Shown here in pieces: positions 16,825 to 27,731 of a DNA stretch of 64,000 nucleotides (positions are counted from its first letter, which is position 1; each line of letters starts with the position of its first letter). The notes below the pieces were generated by a model. That model saw nothing but the letters and a program-made list of their open reading frames with translations, did not search any database and was not told the origin of the DNA. The stretch is from DRPG01 sp964655065 (GTDB lineage: Bacteria; Myxococcota_A; UBA796; GCA-2862545). Position numbers and translations under genes: made by a program. The DNA is taken from contig CAZZLC010000001.1 of the NCBI GenBank assembly GCA_964655065.1, positions 1 to 64,000 of the forward strand, written 5' to 3'.

Positions 16825-17747
16825 CAGTGGATCTTGGGGCAGTACGGCTCGCCGACCTCGTCGCAGTAGGTGGCGATGGGAATGCGCGTGTCGTGGTCGT
16901 AGCCGGTGCGGAGCCAGATCGAGCCGGCCACGGTGCGGTAGTAGACCCGCCACCCCCGCAGGGCGTGGAACATGCGCGGCTCCTCCTCCATGACCTCGGC
17001 GAACAGCTTGATCGCCTTCACGTAGGCCTTGGAGTGGTTGTAGTCCCAGATCGCACGATCGGGGTCGCGCGCGTAGCCCACGTCGGCGAGGTAGTTCCCG
17101 GCAGCCATGATGGCGTCGCCGTCGTCGTTGACGTCGCCCTCACCGTAGGCCTTCCACGTGGCGGGCATGAACTGCATGGGCCCCTGCGCCCCGACGATGG
17201 AGGTGCCCCGGAGTCGGCCCATGCGGGTCTCGTTGAGGTTGATCGACGCGAGGATCGACCAGGGCACGCCGTGCTTCGCCTCGGCCGCGCGGTAGTGCCC
17301 GAGCAGCGTCTCGGCGGCCAGAGGCTCCACGATGCGCCAGTCGGGCAGGTCGGTGCGCGGCTTCACCACGGTGCGCCCGAGCGCGATGGTACCCTCGAGG
17401 AGCCGCTGCACGCTCCAGCGGACGTCCTCGGGCACCAGGGGAATCACCGCCCCCGCCGCGACCGGATCGGCGGAGAGCACGCGGAGGATTCGCTGCTCCG
17501 CGTGTCCGAGGTCCGTGACGCGCTCGAGGGGCGTCGCGGGGTCGCGGATGGCGTGCTCGAGCTCCCCGAGCCGGCGGGCCCGGGCCTCGTTGGCGGCGGG
17601 CACACGAAGGTCGATCGGCTCGGGCTCGGGCTCGGGCGCAGGCTCCGGCGCCACCGCAGGGGTGGGGTCCGCGGTCGTGGCCTGCGGCGCGGCGGGCTCG
17701 GGCGGCGTGGACGTGCGGCAGGCGAGGAGGAGGACGAGGAGTGTCAT
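16824..17747 (-). CDS. Lytic murein transglycosylase, SLT-type lipoprotein
   Basis: Cleaves the glycan backbone of peptidoglycan from the outer-membrane side. A short signal ends at LLLAC. A Pro/Glu-rich spacer leads to the catalytic domain (about 165-280) with INLNETRMG containing the catalytic Glu, GAQGPMQFMPATWKAYG, and NYLADVG. DVNDDGDAI resembles a calcium-binding loop, as in MltB-like enzymes. It is the first gene of a three-gene coupled run and starts 23 bases after acs on the same strand. Confidence 0.9.
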   Translation of the reverse strand: MTLLVLLLACRTSTPPEPAAPQATTADPTPAVAPEPAPEPEPEPIDLRVPAANEARARRLGELEHAIRDPATPLERVTDLGHAEQRILRVLSADPVAAGAVIPLVPEDVRWSVQRLLEGTIALGRTVVKPRTDLPDWRIVEPLAAETLLGHYRAAEAKHGVPWSILASINLNETRMGRLRGTSIVGAQGPMQFMPATWKAYGEGDVNDDGDAIMAAGNYLADVGYARDPDRAIWDYNHSKAYVKAIKLFAEVMEEEPRMFHALRGWRVYYRTVAGSIWLRTGYDHDTRIPIATYCDEVGEPYCPKIH

Positions 17748-17770
17748 GACCCCCCAATAGCCGGGGTTGC

Positions 17771-19723
17771 TCAGCCGAGGGGGCTCTCCGCACCCTTGAC
17801 GATCGCGTCGACCACCGACGGGTCCGCGAGCGTGGAGGTGTCGCCCAGACGCTCGGGTTCGCCCTCGGCGACCTTGCGCAGAATCCGCCGCATGACCTTG
17901 CCCGATCGCGTCTTGGGCAACCCCGGCACCACCTGGAGCTTGTCGATGCGAGCGTGTGCGCCGATGTGCTCGCGGCAGGCCTCGTTGAGCAGATCGATCA
18001 ACGTGTCGTGGGGCGTGTCGGCCGTCTGGAGAACCACGTAGGCGTAGACGCCCTGGCCCTTCATGTCGTGGGGGTAGCCGACGACGGCGGCCTCCGCGAC
18101 CTCGGCGGTGGCGATCAGCGCGCTCTCGAACTCGGCCGTGCCCATGCGGTGGCCGCTCACGTTCAGCACGTCGTCGACACGGCCAGTGATCCAGTAGTAG
18201 CCGTCCTCGTCGCGCCGTGCGCCGTCGCCCGTGAAGTAGTGGCCGAGCACGTGGCTGAAGTAGGTCTGCACGTAGCGTCGGTGGTCACCCCACACCGTGC
18301 GCGCCATGCCCGGCCAGGGCGCGCCGATGCACAGCAGCCCCTCCCCAGGGCCCTGGACCAGCCGGTTGTCGGCGTCGAAGAGCACGGCGTCGACCCCGGG
18401 AACCGGCAGGGTCGCGGACCCCGGTTTCGTGGCCGTGGCCGGCGCGATGGGGGTGATCATGTGCCCCCCGGTCTCCGTCTGCCACCACGTGTCGACCACC
18501 GCGCAGCGCTCGTCGCCGACCACGCGGTAGTACCACTCCCACGCCGCGGGGTTGATGGGCTCCCCCACCGTCCCGAGCACGCGCAGCGACCCGAGGTCGT
18601 GCCGCTTGACTGGCTCCTCGCCGTGGGCGGCCAGGGCGCGGATGGCGGTCGGCGCGGTGTAGAACACCGTGATCCGGTGGCGCTCGACCATGTCCCAGTA
18701 CCGGCCGGCGTCGGGATACAGCGGCGTCGACTCGAACATCAGGGTCGTCGCTCCGTTGGCGAGCGGACCGTACACGATGTAGCTGTGGCCGGTGATCCAG
18801 CCGATGTCGGCGACGCACGCGAACACGTCGTCTTCGCGTAGGTCGAAGGTCGTCTGGCAGGTCCAGCTCGCCCAGAGCAGGTAGCCGCCCGTGGTGTGGA
18901 CCAGCCCCTTTGGCTTGCCGGTGGAGCCCGACGTATAGAGGATGAACAGCGGATCCTCGGCATTCCGGGGAACCGCATCGTGCAGATCTCCGGCCCCGGG
19001 CACCACCTCCTGCCACCAGACGTCGCGACCCGGCGTCATGTCGACGGGAGCGCCGGTGTGCCGGTACACGAGCACCTTGGACACGCTCGCCTGCCGGAGC
19101 GCCTCGTCGGTGGTCGCCTTCAGGGGAATCGTGCGACCGCCACGACGGCCCTCGTCCTGGGTGATCACGACGCTCGCGCCGCAATCGAGGATGCGGTCGC
19201 GGAGCGCCTCCGCGGAGAACCCCCCGAACACCACCGAGTGGATGGCCCCGATGCGGGCACACGCGAGCATCGCGACCGCGGCCTCGGGAACCATGCCCAT
19301 GTAGATGACGACCCGGTCCCCGGGAGCCACCCCGAGCGCCTGGAGCGCATTGGCTGCGCGACACACCATCAGGTGGAGCTCCCGGTAGGAGATCTGCCGA
19401 ACCGTCCCGGGCTCGTCGCCCTCCCACACGATGGCGATCTTCTCGCCCTGCATCACGAGGTGGCGGTCGAGGCAATTCTCGGCGACGTTGAGCACGCCGT
19501 CGGAGAACCAGCGGATCGCCTGCTTGGGAATCCGGTAGAAGTCCCCCTCGAGGCCCAGAGTCGGCGGACTGCGCCAGTACAGCCGCTCCTTCGCGGTCGC
19601 GAGCCAGAAGCCCGACGGATCCGCCTTCGCGCGATGACGCAGCTCCAGGTACTGTGCTCGCGAGGGAACGGGGCCCTGTGCCTGCGCGGCAACGCGCGGG
19701 GGAACGGGGTAGAGGTCGGCCAC
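17771..19723 (-). CDS. acs: Acetyl-CoA synthetase
   Basis: Makes acetyl-CoA from acetate, ATP and CoA. It has the complete family set: LYTSGSTGKPKGLVHTTGG, WITGHSYIVYGPL, DTWWQTETGGHMI, YFTGDGARRDEDGYYWITGR, VSGHRMGTAE, and the regulatory acetylation-site lysine in TRSGKVMRR near residue 608. The GTG start at 19723 follows AAAGGAG and gives 650 residues, the normal length; an ATG at 19774 lacks support. It diverges from PEP synthase across 114 bases, suggesting joint control of acetate use and gluconeogenesis. Confidence 0.96.
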   Translation of the reverse strand: MADLYPVPPRVAAQAQGPVPSRAQYLELRHRAKADPSGFWLATAKERLYWRSPPTLGLEGDFYRIPKQAIRWFSDGVLNVAENCLDRHLVMQGEKIAIVWEGDEPGTVRQISYRELHLMVCRAANALQALGVAPGDRVVIYMGMVPEAAVAMLACARIGAIHSVVFGGFSAEALRDRILDCGASVVITQDEGRRGGRTIPLKATTDEALRQASVSKVLVYRHTGAPVDMTPGRDVWWQEVVPGAGDLHDAVPRNAEDPLFILYTSGSTGKPKGLVHTTGGYLLWASWTCQTTFDLREDDVFACVADIGWITGHSYIVYGPLANGATTLMFESTPLYPDAGRYWDMVERHRITVFYTAPTAIRALAAHGEEPVKRHDLGSLRVLGTVGEPINPAAWEWYYRVVGDERCAVVDTWWQTETGGHMITPIAPATATKPGSATLPVPGVDAVLFDADNRLVQGPGEGLLCIGAPWPGMARTVWGDHRRYVQTYFSHVLGHYFTGDGARRDEDGYYWITGRVDDVLNVSGHRMGTAEFESALIATAEVAEAAVVGYPHDMKGQGVYAYVVLQTADTPHDTLIDLLNEACREHIGAHARIDKLQVVPGLPKTRSGKVMRRILRKVAEGEPERLGDTSTLADPSVVDAIVKGAESPLG

Positions 19724-19837
19724 GTCACTCTCCTTTGCGATCGAGCCAGGATGGTAGCACTCCGGGGTTCGCATCTCGGGATACCCGGAGCGATGGACCT
19801 TGGGACCAAGAGATTCCCGCGATCGGTGGAGGGTAGG

Positions 19838-22099
19838 GTGTACGTAGCGGCGTTCTCCGAACTACGAATCGGCGACATCGAGCGGGTGGGCGGCAAGAGT
19901 GCCGGTCTCGGCGAGCTGGGTCACGCCCTGGCTGGTCAGCCCGCCAGCGTCCCCGACGGCTTTGCCATCACGGCCGAGGCGTTCCGTGCCTTCGTGGCCG
20001 CGAACGAGCTCGACGTCTTTCTGCGCGAGACGCTCGAGGGTCTCGACCCGTCCGACATCGAGGACCTCCAGCGACGCGGAGCGCACATCCGGGAGACCAT
20101 CCAGAAGGCGCCGCTTCCTGGGCCCATCGTCGACGAGATCAAGATGGCGCTCGGGAATCTCGGCGACGGCAGGGTCGCCGTCCGCAGCTCGGCCACGGCC
20201 GAGGACCTGCCCGACGCGTCGTTCGCCGGCCAGCAGGACACCTACCTCGACATCAAAGGCGAGGACGCGGTCATCGAGGCCGTCCACCTCTGCTACGCGT
20301 CCCTGTTCACCGACCGGGCGATCAGCTACCGGCAGGGCCACGGCTACGACCACCTCGAGGTCGCGCTGGCCGTCGCCGTTCAGCGCATGGTCGACAGCGT
20401 CTCGAGCGGGGTCACGTTCACCCTGGACCCGGACCAGGGAATTCGCGAGGTCGTCCACATCGACGCGATCCGGGGCCTCGGGGACTCCCTCGTGTCGGGC
20501 GTGACCACGCCCGATCAGTACAAGGTGTTCGCGCCCCTCCTCGGCGAGCACCAGCCGCTGCTCGACCGCGTCGCGAGCTACGACGGCCAGTCCTTCGTGC
20601 TCTCGATCGAGCAGGTGCTCCTGGTCGCGAGCGTGGGCAAGGCCATCGAGGCGCACTTTGGAAGGCCGATGGACATCGAGTGGGCCTTCGACCCCGACGG
20701 CACGCTGCAGGTGCTCCAGGCGCGCCCCGAGACGGTGCAGGCGCGAAAGGGACCGGCCGGGCTGTCGCGCACCATCCTCGAGTCGCACGGAGACCGCATC
20801 GCGAGCGGGATCGCCGTCGGCGCCGACGTGGGGGCGGGCCGCGTGCGCGTGATGACGGACACGAGCCAGCTCTCGAGCTTCCAGGAGGGGGAGGTCCTCG
20901 TCGCCGTGCGGACGGACCCCGACTGGGAGCCCGCGATGCGCAAGGCGGCCGCGATCGTCACCGACACCGGAGGCCGGACCTGCCACGCCGCCATCGTGTG
21001 CCGAGAGCTGGGGGTCCCGGCCGTGGTGGGCGCCTCTGACGCCACAGATCGCATTCCCGACGGCATCGAGGTCACCGTGAGCTGCGCCGAGGGCTACGAG
21101 GGCCACGTCTACGAGGGCCGCGGAGCGTGGCGCTACGAGACCGTGGAGCTCGACACGAGCCGCGAGCTCCCCGCGAAGATCATGGTGAACGTGGCCAATC
21201 CCTTCGACGCCTGGCGCGCGGCGCAGCTTCCCGTCGACGGGGTCGGCCTGTTGCGGCTCGAGTTCCTCGTGGGCTCGCACATCGGCATCCACCCGAGCGC
21301 CCTGCTCGACCCGTCCCGCGTCTCCGACGACGACCGGGCCTACATCGAGAAGGTCACGAAGCCCTACGGTAGCGGAGCGGCCTACTTCGTCGACCGACTG
21401 GCCACCGGGGTCGGTCAGGTCGCGGCCGCGTTCTACCCGCGACCCGTGATCGTTCGCCTGTCGGACTTCAAGACCAACGAGTACCGCGGCCTTCGTGGGG
21501 GGGACGTCTTCGAGCAGGTGGAGGCCAACCCCATGATCGGGTGGCGGGGCGCGTCTCGCTACGTCGATCCCGCCTTCAGGGACGCCTTCCAGCTCGAGTG
21601 CCGGGCGATGGCGCGCGTCCGCGGCGAGATGGGTCTCGACAACGTGCGGGTGATGGTGCCGTTCTGCCGCACGCTCGGCGAGGCCGACCAGGTGCTCGCG
21701 ACCATGGCGGAGTTCGGACTACCGCGCGGCGAGAACGGGCTGCAGGTCTACTGCATGGTCGAGATCCCCTCGAACGCCATCCTGGCCCGGCAGTTCGCCG
21801 ACCGGTTCGACGGCTTCTCGATCGGCTCGAACGACCTCACCCAGCTCACCCTCGGCATCGACCGTGACGGTGACCGCCTGCAGGCCTCGTTCGACGAGGC
21901 CGACGAGGCGGTCAAGGCCCTGATCGCCCAGTCGATCGCCGGGGGTCACGAGAAGGGCATTCCGGTGGGGATCTGCGGCCAGGCCCCGAGCGACAAGCCC
22001 GAGTTCGCGGCCTGGCTCGTGGAGCAGGGGATCGACAGCGTGTCGCTGACCCCGGATTCCGTGCTGCGAACCCGCAAGTGGCTCGAGCGCCTGACCTGA
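19838..22099 (+). CDS. ppsA: Phosphoenolpyruvate synthase
   Basis: Converts pyruvate, ATP and water to PEP, AMP and phosphate for gluconeogenesis. The N-terminal ATP-binding domain begins with GGKSAGLGEL and has RSSATAEDLPDASFAGQQ. The swivelling domain has the phospho-His H383 in GGRTCHAAI. The C-terminal barrel has MVEIPSNAI, GSNDLTQLTLGIDRD, and C713 in ICGQAPS. The length of 753 is a little below the usual 790. GTG 19838 follows GGAGG at five bases; ATG 19793 in the same frame is the alternative. Confidence 0.95.
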   Translation: MYVAAFSELRIGDIERVGGKSAGLGELGHALAGQPASVPDGFAITAEAFRAFVAANELDVFLRETLEGLDPSDIEDLQRRGAHIRETIQKAPLPGPIVDEIKMALGNLGDGRVAVRSSATAEDLPDASFAGQQDTYLDIKGEDAVIEAVHLCYASLFTDRAISYRQGHGYDHLEVALAVAVQRMVDSVSSGVTFTLDPDQGIREVVHIDAIRGLGDSLVSGVTTPDQYKVFAPLLGEHQPLLDRVASYDGQSFVLSIEQVLLVASVGKAIEAHFGRPMDIEWAFDPDGTLQVLQARPETVQARKGPAGLSRTILESHGDRIASGIAVGADVGAGRVRVMTDTSQLSSFQEGEVLVAVRTDPDWEPAMRKAAAIVTDTGGRTCHAAIVCRELGVPAVVGASDATDRIPDGIEVTVSCAEGYEGHVYEGRGAWRYETVELDTSRELPAKIMVNVANPFDAWRAAQLPVDGVGLLRLEFLVGSHIGIHPSALLDPSRVSDDDRAYIEKVTKPYGSGAAYFVDRLATGVGQVAAAFYPRPVIVRLSDFKTNEYRGLRGGDVFEQVEANPMIGWRGASRYVDPAFRDAFQLECRAMARVRGEMGLDNVRVMVPFCRTLGEADQVLATMAEFGLPRGENGLQVYCMVEIPSNAILARQFADRFDGFSIGSNDLTQLTLGIDRDGDRLQASFDEADEAVKALIAQSIAGGHEKGIPVGICGQAPSDKPEFAAWLVEQGIDSVSLTPDSVLRTRKWLERLT

Positions 22100-22143
22100 T
22101 TCCGGTTCTGGGGAGCCCGTGATACCGTCCGGGCGCATCTGAC

Positions 22144-23187
<1,044 letters not shown>

Positions 23188-23189
23188 CG

Positions 23190-24062
23190 ATGAGTGCGCT
23201 CACGCCCGAGGAGCTGCGCGAGCTGCGTCGCCTGCACGTCTCGGCGGGACGGCGCGTGGACTCGCTGTTTGCCGGGGAGTACCGCTCGGCGGTTCGCGGC
23301 AAGGGCATGGAGTTCGAGGAGGTGCGGGCGTACGTCCCCGGGGACGACGTTCGGCACATCGACTGGAACGTCACCGCCCGCACCACCGAGCCCCACGTCA
23401 AGGTGTTCCGCGAGGAACGCCAGGCCACCGTGCTGCTGGTGATCGACGTCTCGGGATCGGTGCGCGTCGGCTCGGGAGGTCGCGACGGCCGCACGTCCCG
23501 GCGGCTCCAGATCGCCCGGATCGCGGGCGGCCTCGCCTACGCCTCCATTCGCAACCAAGACCGCGTGGGGCTGGTGAGCTTCACCGACCACGTCGAGACC
23601 TACCTGCCTCCGCGCAAGAACCGCGGCCACGTCTGGGCCGTGATCCGGGCCGCGTTCGCGGCCACGGGAGCCGAGCGCGGCACCGACCTCGCCGAGGCCC
23701 TCCGCTTCGTCCAGTCGGTCCAGCGCCGTCGCGCCGTGGTGGTCATCGTCTCGGACTTCCTCGACGACGAGGCGTACCTCGAGCGGCTCGGTCCCCTCGC
23801 GCGGAGACACCAGGTCCACGCGGTGGTCGTCCACGGCGCGCTCGACGGCGCCCTGCCGGCCATCGGGCTCACCGAGGTCGTGGACGCAGAGACCGGACAG
23901 CGCGTGCTCGTCGACACGGCCGCCTTCGTGGCCCGCCAGTCGGTCGACGAGCGCGTGCGCGCGCTCCGGCGTCGAGGCGCCCGGGTGGTCCCGATCTCGA
24001 CCGACACCGATCCCTTCACCGCCCTGATGGCCCACTTCCACCGAGAGGGAGCCCGGCGATGA
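23190..24062 (+). CDS. DUF58 domain protein
   Basis: 290 residues with the DUF58 signature GKGMEFEEVRAYVPGDDVRHIDWNVTAR split over two short stretches near 35-65. A degenerate vWA-like fold follows, with LLVIDVSGSVRVGS as a MIDAS-like motif and later VVVIVSDFLDD. DUF58 proteins are regular partners of MoxR. No membrane segment is visible. The stop overlaps the next gene's start by four bases. Confidence 0.92.
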   Translation: MSALTPEELRELRRLHVSAGRRVDSLFAGEYRSAVRGKGMEFEEVRAYVPGDDVRHIDWNVTARTTEPHVKVFREERQATVLLVIDVSGSVRVGSGGRDGRTSRRLQIARIAGGLAYASIRNQDRVGLVSFTDHVETYLPPRKNRGHVWAVIRAAFAATGAERGTDLAEALRFVQSVQRRRAVVVIVSDFLDDEAYLERLGPLARRHQVHAVVVHGALDGALPAIGLTEVVDAETGQRVLVDTAAFVARQSVDERVRALRRRGARVVPISTDTDPFTALMAHFHREGARR

Positions 24063-24952
24063 TCCTCTGGCTCTCCCTCGGATGGCTCGTCGGCTGCGGC
24101 CGGACCCCCGAACCGGTCCCGACGACGCGCGCCCCGGTCACCGTGCAGGCGGTGCTCGAGCGTCCGCCCGAGGGCGGGGGCGGCGTGCTCGTGGTGCGCG
24201 TGGAGCACGATCAGGACCTCGACGTCGAGCTTCCCACCCCCGTGGCCTCCGGTCTCGAGTTCGAGCTGCTGGCCCCCCCGACCATCGAGGTGCTCGGCGA
24301 GAGCAATCTCGTCACCCAGCGGTTTCGCTTCAGCGGCTCTCGCGGCCACTACGAGGTGCAGCCGCTCGAGGTCGCCTACCCCGGTCCCGACGGCCAGCCG
24401 GCTACCGCCGCCAGCGATGCCCTGTTCCTCGACCTCGGGACCGACCCGGTGAGGTCCGACGAGGAGATGGCCGACATCGTCGAGAGCTCCGACCCTCGAG
24501 GTGGCTACGGCTGGCTGATCGGCGGCATCGTGGGGGTACTCGTCGCGGTGGGATTCGCGTTCTGGCCCCGCCGCCAGACGCAGGAGGTCGCAAAGCGCCC
24601 GCCGCTGCCGCCCCACCTCGCCGCGCTCCACGCCTGGGAGGCCGTTCGCGCCGATCCCGAGCGCTCGGACGAGGAGAAGGCCCGTGAGCTCTCCGTGATC
24701 TTCCGGCGCTACGTCGAGGCGGTGCTGCGTTTCGAGGCCACCGCCGCCACCACCAAGGAGATCGTGGACCACCTGCAGGGCCTCGCCCGTCTCCCCGAGG
24801 GCAACGTTCCCCGCGCGAAGCGACTGCTGCGGGCCACCGACCGCATCAAGTTCGCCGAGGAGCGCCCCACCGACGAGCTCGTGGCAGAGCTCGACGCGGA
24901 CTTGCGCGCGTTCGTGGACGCCACCCGGCCGAGCCAGGTCCGGAGCGCCTGA
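24059..24952 (+). CDS. Bat-operon membrane protein (DUF4381-like with BatD-like periplasmic part)
   Basis: 297 residues. The N-terminal signal WLSLGWLVGCG may be lipoprotein-type. The periplasmic domain of about 140 residues has a BatD-like strand pattern. A single membrane segment (GWLIGGIVGVLVAVGFAFW) lies at about 160-178. The cytoplasmic C-terminal helical part (HLAALHAWEAVRAD...VSVIFRRYVEAVL-like) resembles DUF4381. The position between DUF58 and batA is where DUF4381 genes sit in related operons. Starts and stops overlap on both sides. Confidence 0.75.
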   Translation: MILWLSLGWLVGCGRTPEPVPTTRAPVTVQAVLERPPEGGGGVLVVRVEHDQDLDVELPTPVASGLEFELLAPPTIEVLGESNLVTQRFRFSGSRGHYEVQPLEVAYPGPDGQPATAASDALFLDLGTDPVRSDEEMADIVESSDPRGGYGWLIGGIVGVLVAVGFAFWPRRQTQEVAKRPPLPPHLAALHAWEAVRADPERSDEEKARELSVIFRRYVEAVLRFEATAATTKEIVDHLQGLARLPEGNVPRAKRLLRATDRIKFAEERPTDELVAELDADLRAFVDATRPSQVRSA

Positions 24953-25914
24953 TGGAGTTCGCCAACCCAGCTGCCTTCGGACTCCTGCTGCCGGTGCTCC
25001 TGCTGCCGCTGCAGCGCTACCTCACCGGCCGGAACGTGCTCGCCGTGCCCCGCCTCGCGGATCGCGACCGGCGGCTGACCGCGCGGCTCGCCCTCGCCTG
25101 GGTGCCCGGCGTTCTGCAGGTCGCGGCCCTCTCCCTCATGGTGGTCGCGCTCGCCCGGCCGCGGCTCACGCGGCGCGACGTCCGGGTCGACAGCGAGGGT
25201 CTCGACATCGTGCTCGCCGTCGACACCTCGGGGAGCATGCGCGCGACCGACTTCAGTCTCGGCGACCAGCAGGTCAACCGGCTGCAGGTCGCGAAGGGCG
25301 TGATGGCCGAGTTCATCGAGGGACGCCCCTACGATCGCATCGGCGTGGTCGTGTTCGGTGAGGAGGCCTTCACCCACGTGCCCCTCACCATCGACCACGA
25401 GACCCTGCTCGCGATCATGGACCAGGTCGAGATCGGGGTCGCCGGAGCCCAGCGCACCGCGATTGGCTCGGCCATCGCCGTGAGCGCCAAGCGGCTCAAG
25501 GACCTCGAGGCTCCCGAGCGACTGGTCATCTTGCTCACCGACGGCCGCGACAATGGTGACCTCATCTCGCCCACCGAGGCCGCCCAGGCCGCTGCTGCAC
25601 TGAACATCAAGCTCTACACCGTCGGTGTCGGCGCGCAGTCGCAGGGACCGAGGTTCCTGCGCACGTCGGACGGACTCGACGAGAGCGGACTCCGGCGCAT
25701 CGCCGAGATCACCGGCGGCCAGTACTTCCGGGCCACCGACGCGCAGAGCCTCGAGCGGATCTACGAGACGATCGACCAGCTCGAGCCGTCGCCGGCGGAG
25801 GTGGTCGAGCTCGTCCAGCACGAGGAGCTCTTTCGGCGCTTCCTCGTGCCCGGGGTCGGACTGCTGGCCCTGCAGCTGCTGCTGTCGGGCACCGTGTTGC
25901 GGAGGGGACCGTGA
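24952..25914 (+). CDS. batA: BatA-type vWA membrane protein
   Basis: 320 residues with N-terminal membrane segments (PAAFGLLLPVLLLPLQRYL, then VLQVAALSLMVVALA), a vWA domain with intact MIDAS DTSGSMRATD at about 87, the Thr-containing QRTAIGSAI, and LLTDGRDNGD. A C-terminal membrane helix follows near 298-315. It binds a divalent metal and a protein partner; the ligand is unknown. It is coupled to both neighbours by overlapping start and stop codons. Confidence 0.92.
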   Translation: MEFANPAAFGLLLPVLLLPLQRYLTGRNVLAVPRLADRDRRLTARLALAWVPGVLQVAALSLMVVALARPRLTRRDVRVDSEGLDIVLAVDTSGSMRATDFSLGDQQVNRLQVAKGVMAEFIEGRPYDRIGVVVFGEEAFTHVPLTIDHETLLAIMDQVEIGVAGAQRTAIGSAIAVSAKRLKDLEAPERLVILLTDGRDNGDLISPTEAAQAAAALNIKLYTVGVGAQSQGPRFLRTSDGLDESGLRRIAEITGGQYFRATDAQSLERIYETIDQLEPSPAEVVELVQHEELFRRFLVPGVGLLALQLLLSGTVLRRGP

Positions 25915-27731
25915 ACCTGTGCGAGGGCACCTGGCTTCCCCAGTGCGGCTGGCTCTTGCTGTGGCCCGTCGTGGGCGTACTGGGCGCGCTGACCGCGGGC
26001 TTCTCCTGGATGGCCCGCGATCGGCTCGCCCAGATCGTGCGCGGCGACCTTCTCGAGCAGGTCGTGCCTCGCTCGGTCCGCGCGAGGCGCACCGTGCGTG
26101 ACGTGCTCGCCTTCACGGGGCTCGCCCTTGCGCTGTTCGCGCTGGCCGGACCCCGGTTCGACAAGCAACTCCAGATCGTGCGCGCTTCGGGCACCGATCT
26201 CGTGATCCTGTTGGACCTGTCCCGCTCGATGAACGCCCGGGACGTCGACCCGAGCCGCCTCGAGCGCGCCCGGCGGGAGATCGCGGACCTGGGGCGGCTC
26301 ATCGAGGGCGACCGCGTCGGGCTCGTCGTCTTCGCCGGCGCGGCGTACCCGAGGCTCCCCCTGACCGAAGACTTCACCGCCCTCGAGCTCGTGGTCTCCG
26401 AGACGGACACCGATAGCTTCCAGGCCCAGGGCTCCAACCTCGCGGCGGCCATCCGCGAGGCCCTCGATCTCCTGGACAATCACGAGGACCAAGCGGGACA
26501 GGCGCTGATCGTCCTGTCCGACGGCGAGACCCACCAGCCCGACGAGGCCCTGGCTGCCGCCCAGGAGGCGTCGGCGCGCGGCGTGCCGATCTACACCATG
26601 GGCATCGGGATCGAGCCCGCGCCCGTGCCGATGCCCGACGGGAGACCGATGAGTCACCAGGGGCGCCCCGTGTTGTCCAGCCCCGACTTCACCACGCTCG
26701 AGGACGTCGCCCGGATCACGGGCGGTGCCTTCGTCCAGAGCAACGCCGCCGCCAACGACATGACAGGCTTGTACGGCGAGATCCGCGACACCATCCAGGC
26801 GGTCGCGCGGGACTTCCACCAGCGGGAGACCTGGCGGGAGGCGTTTGGCTGGCCGCTCTCCATCGCTCTGCTCTGCCTGCTCGGGGCGGGCTGGATCGGG
26901 GAAGGCCGACGGAGCTTCGGAGCCGCCAGCACCGTCGTGTTGGCCCTCGGTCTCGCGAGCTCCTCGGCCCGGGCGGGTCCCCTCGAGGACGCCGACGCCC
27001 TCTACCGCGAGGGCCGTTACGAAGCCGCCGCCGAACAGTACACGCAGTTGTCGCTCGAGCAGCCCGGTGACGTCGAGATCCTGGACCGGCTCGGCGCGGC
27101 TCGGTACCGCGCCGGCGACTACGACGGCGCGGCGAGAGCATTCGACGAGGCGTTGTCGCTGTCGGACGACTCGGACCTCCTCTTCAATTCCGGCAACGCG
27201 CACTATCAGGCGGGTCGCCTCGAGCGCGCGCTCTCGCGCTACGACGAGGCCCTCGAGGTCAGCCCGGGCCACCGGCCCGCGCTCCGGAACCGCGGCATCG
27301 TCGAGGACGAGATCGCGCGGCGCCGCCAGATCCAGCCCCCTCCTCCGCCGCAGCCCCAGCCACAGCCCGGTGGCGACTCCGAGCAACCCGAGGAGTCCCC
27401 GCCGGGGGACCAACCGGAGCCCCCCGAGGACCCCGGCGAAGGGCCCCCGCCCCCCGATCCGTCCGGTGAACAGGCTCCACCCCAGGGAGAGCCCGGTGAG
27501 CAGGACGCCCCACCGCAGGGCGAGCCGGACGATCCGGGCAGCTCCGGCGCCGTGGACCCCGAGGAGGTCGAGGAGCAGTCCGAAGAGCGCCCTGCCGACG
27601 AAGGCGGCATCGACAGCGACGGAGAAGCCGGACCCATCAGCGCGAGCCAGGCCCATCGCCTGCTCGACTCGATCGAGGAGGGCAGCCAGCGGGTGCAGGT
27701 CCGGGGCCGCTCGGGAGACAAGCCATGGTGA
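25911..27731 (+). CDS. BatB-BatC fusion: vWA membrane protein with TPR and acidic Pro-rich tail
   Basis: 606 residues in three parts. Residues 1-320 are BatB-like: N-terminal membrane helices, a MIDAS-like LLDLSRSMNARD with the following VFAGAAYPRLPLT and LSDGETH, then a membrane helix (WPLSIALLCLLGAGWI). Residues 350-465 are TPR-like (DALYREGRYEAAAEQYT, HYQAGRLERALSRYDEAL), equivalent to BatC. Residues 475-600 are a Pro/Gln/Glu-rich tail. In Bacteroidota batB and batC are usually separate genes. The start is GTG 25911 inside the batA stop region; the stop overlaps batD by seven bases. Confidence 0.9.
   Translation: MNLCEGTWLPQCGWLLLWPVVGVLGALTAGFSWMARDRLAQIVRGDLLEQVVPRSVRARRTVRDVLAFTGLALALFALAGPRFDKQLQIVRASGTDLVILLDLSRSMNARDVDPSRLERARREIADLGRLIEGDRVGLVVFAGAAYPRLPLTEDFTALELVVSETDTDSFQAQGSNLAAAIREALDLLDNHEDQAGQALIVLSDGETHQPDEALAAAQEASARGVPIYTMGIGIEPAPVPMPDGRPMSHQGRPVLSSPDFTTLEDVARITGGAFVQSNAAANDMTGLYGEIRDTIQAVARDFHQRETWREAFGWPLSIALLCLLGAGWIGEGRRSFGAASTVVLALGLASSSARAGPLEDADALYREGRYEAAAEQYTQLSLEQPGDVEILDRLGAARYRAGDYDGAARAFDEALSLSDDSDLLFNSGNAHYQAGRLERALSRYDEALEVSPGHRPALRNRGIVEDEIARRRQIQPPPPPQPQPQPGGDSEQPEESPPGDQPEPPEDPGEGPPPPDPSGEQAPPQGEPGEQDAPPQGEPDDPGSSGAVDPEEVEEQSEERPADEGGIDSDGEAGPISASQAHRLLDSIEEGSQRVQVRGRSGDKPW

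Noticed and set aside
18896..19837. Upstream extension of the PEP synthase frame
   Set aside because: The frame stays open into the acs gene, but the family N-terminus (GGKSAGLGEL) begins shortly after GTG 19838, which has a good ribosome site.
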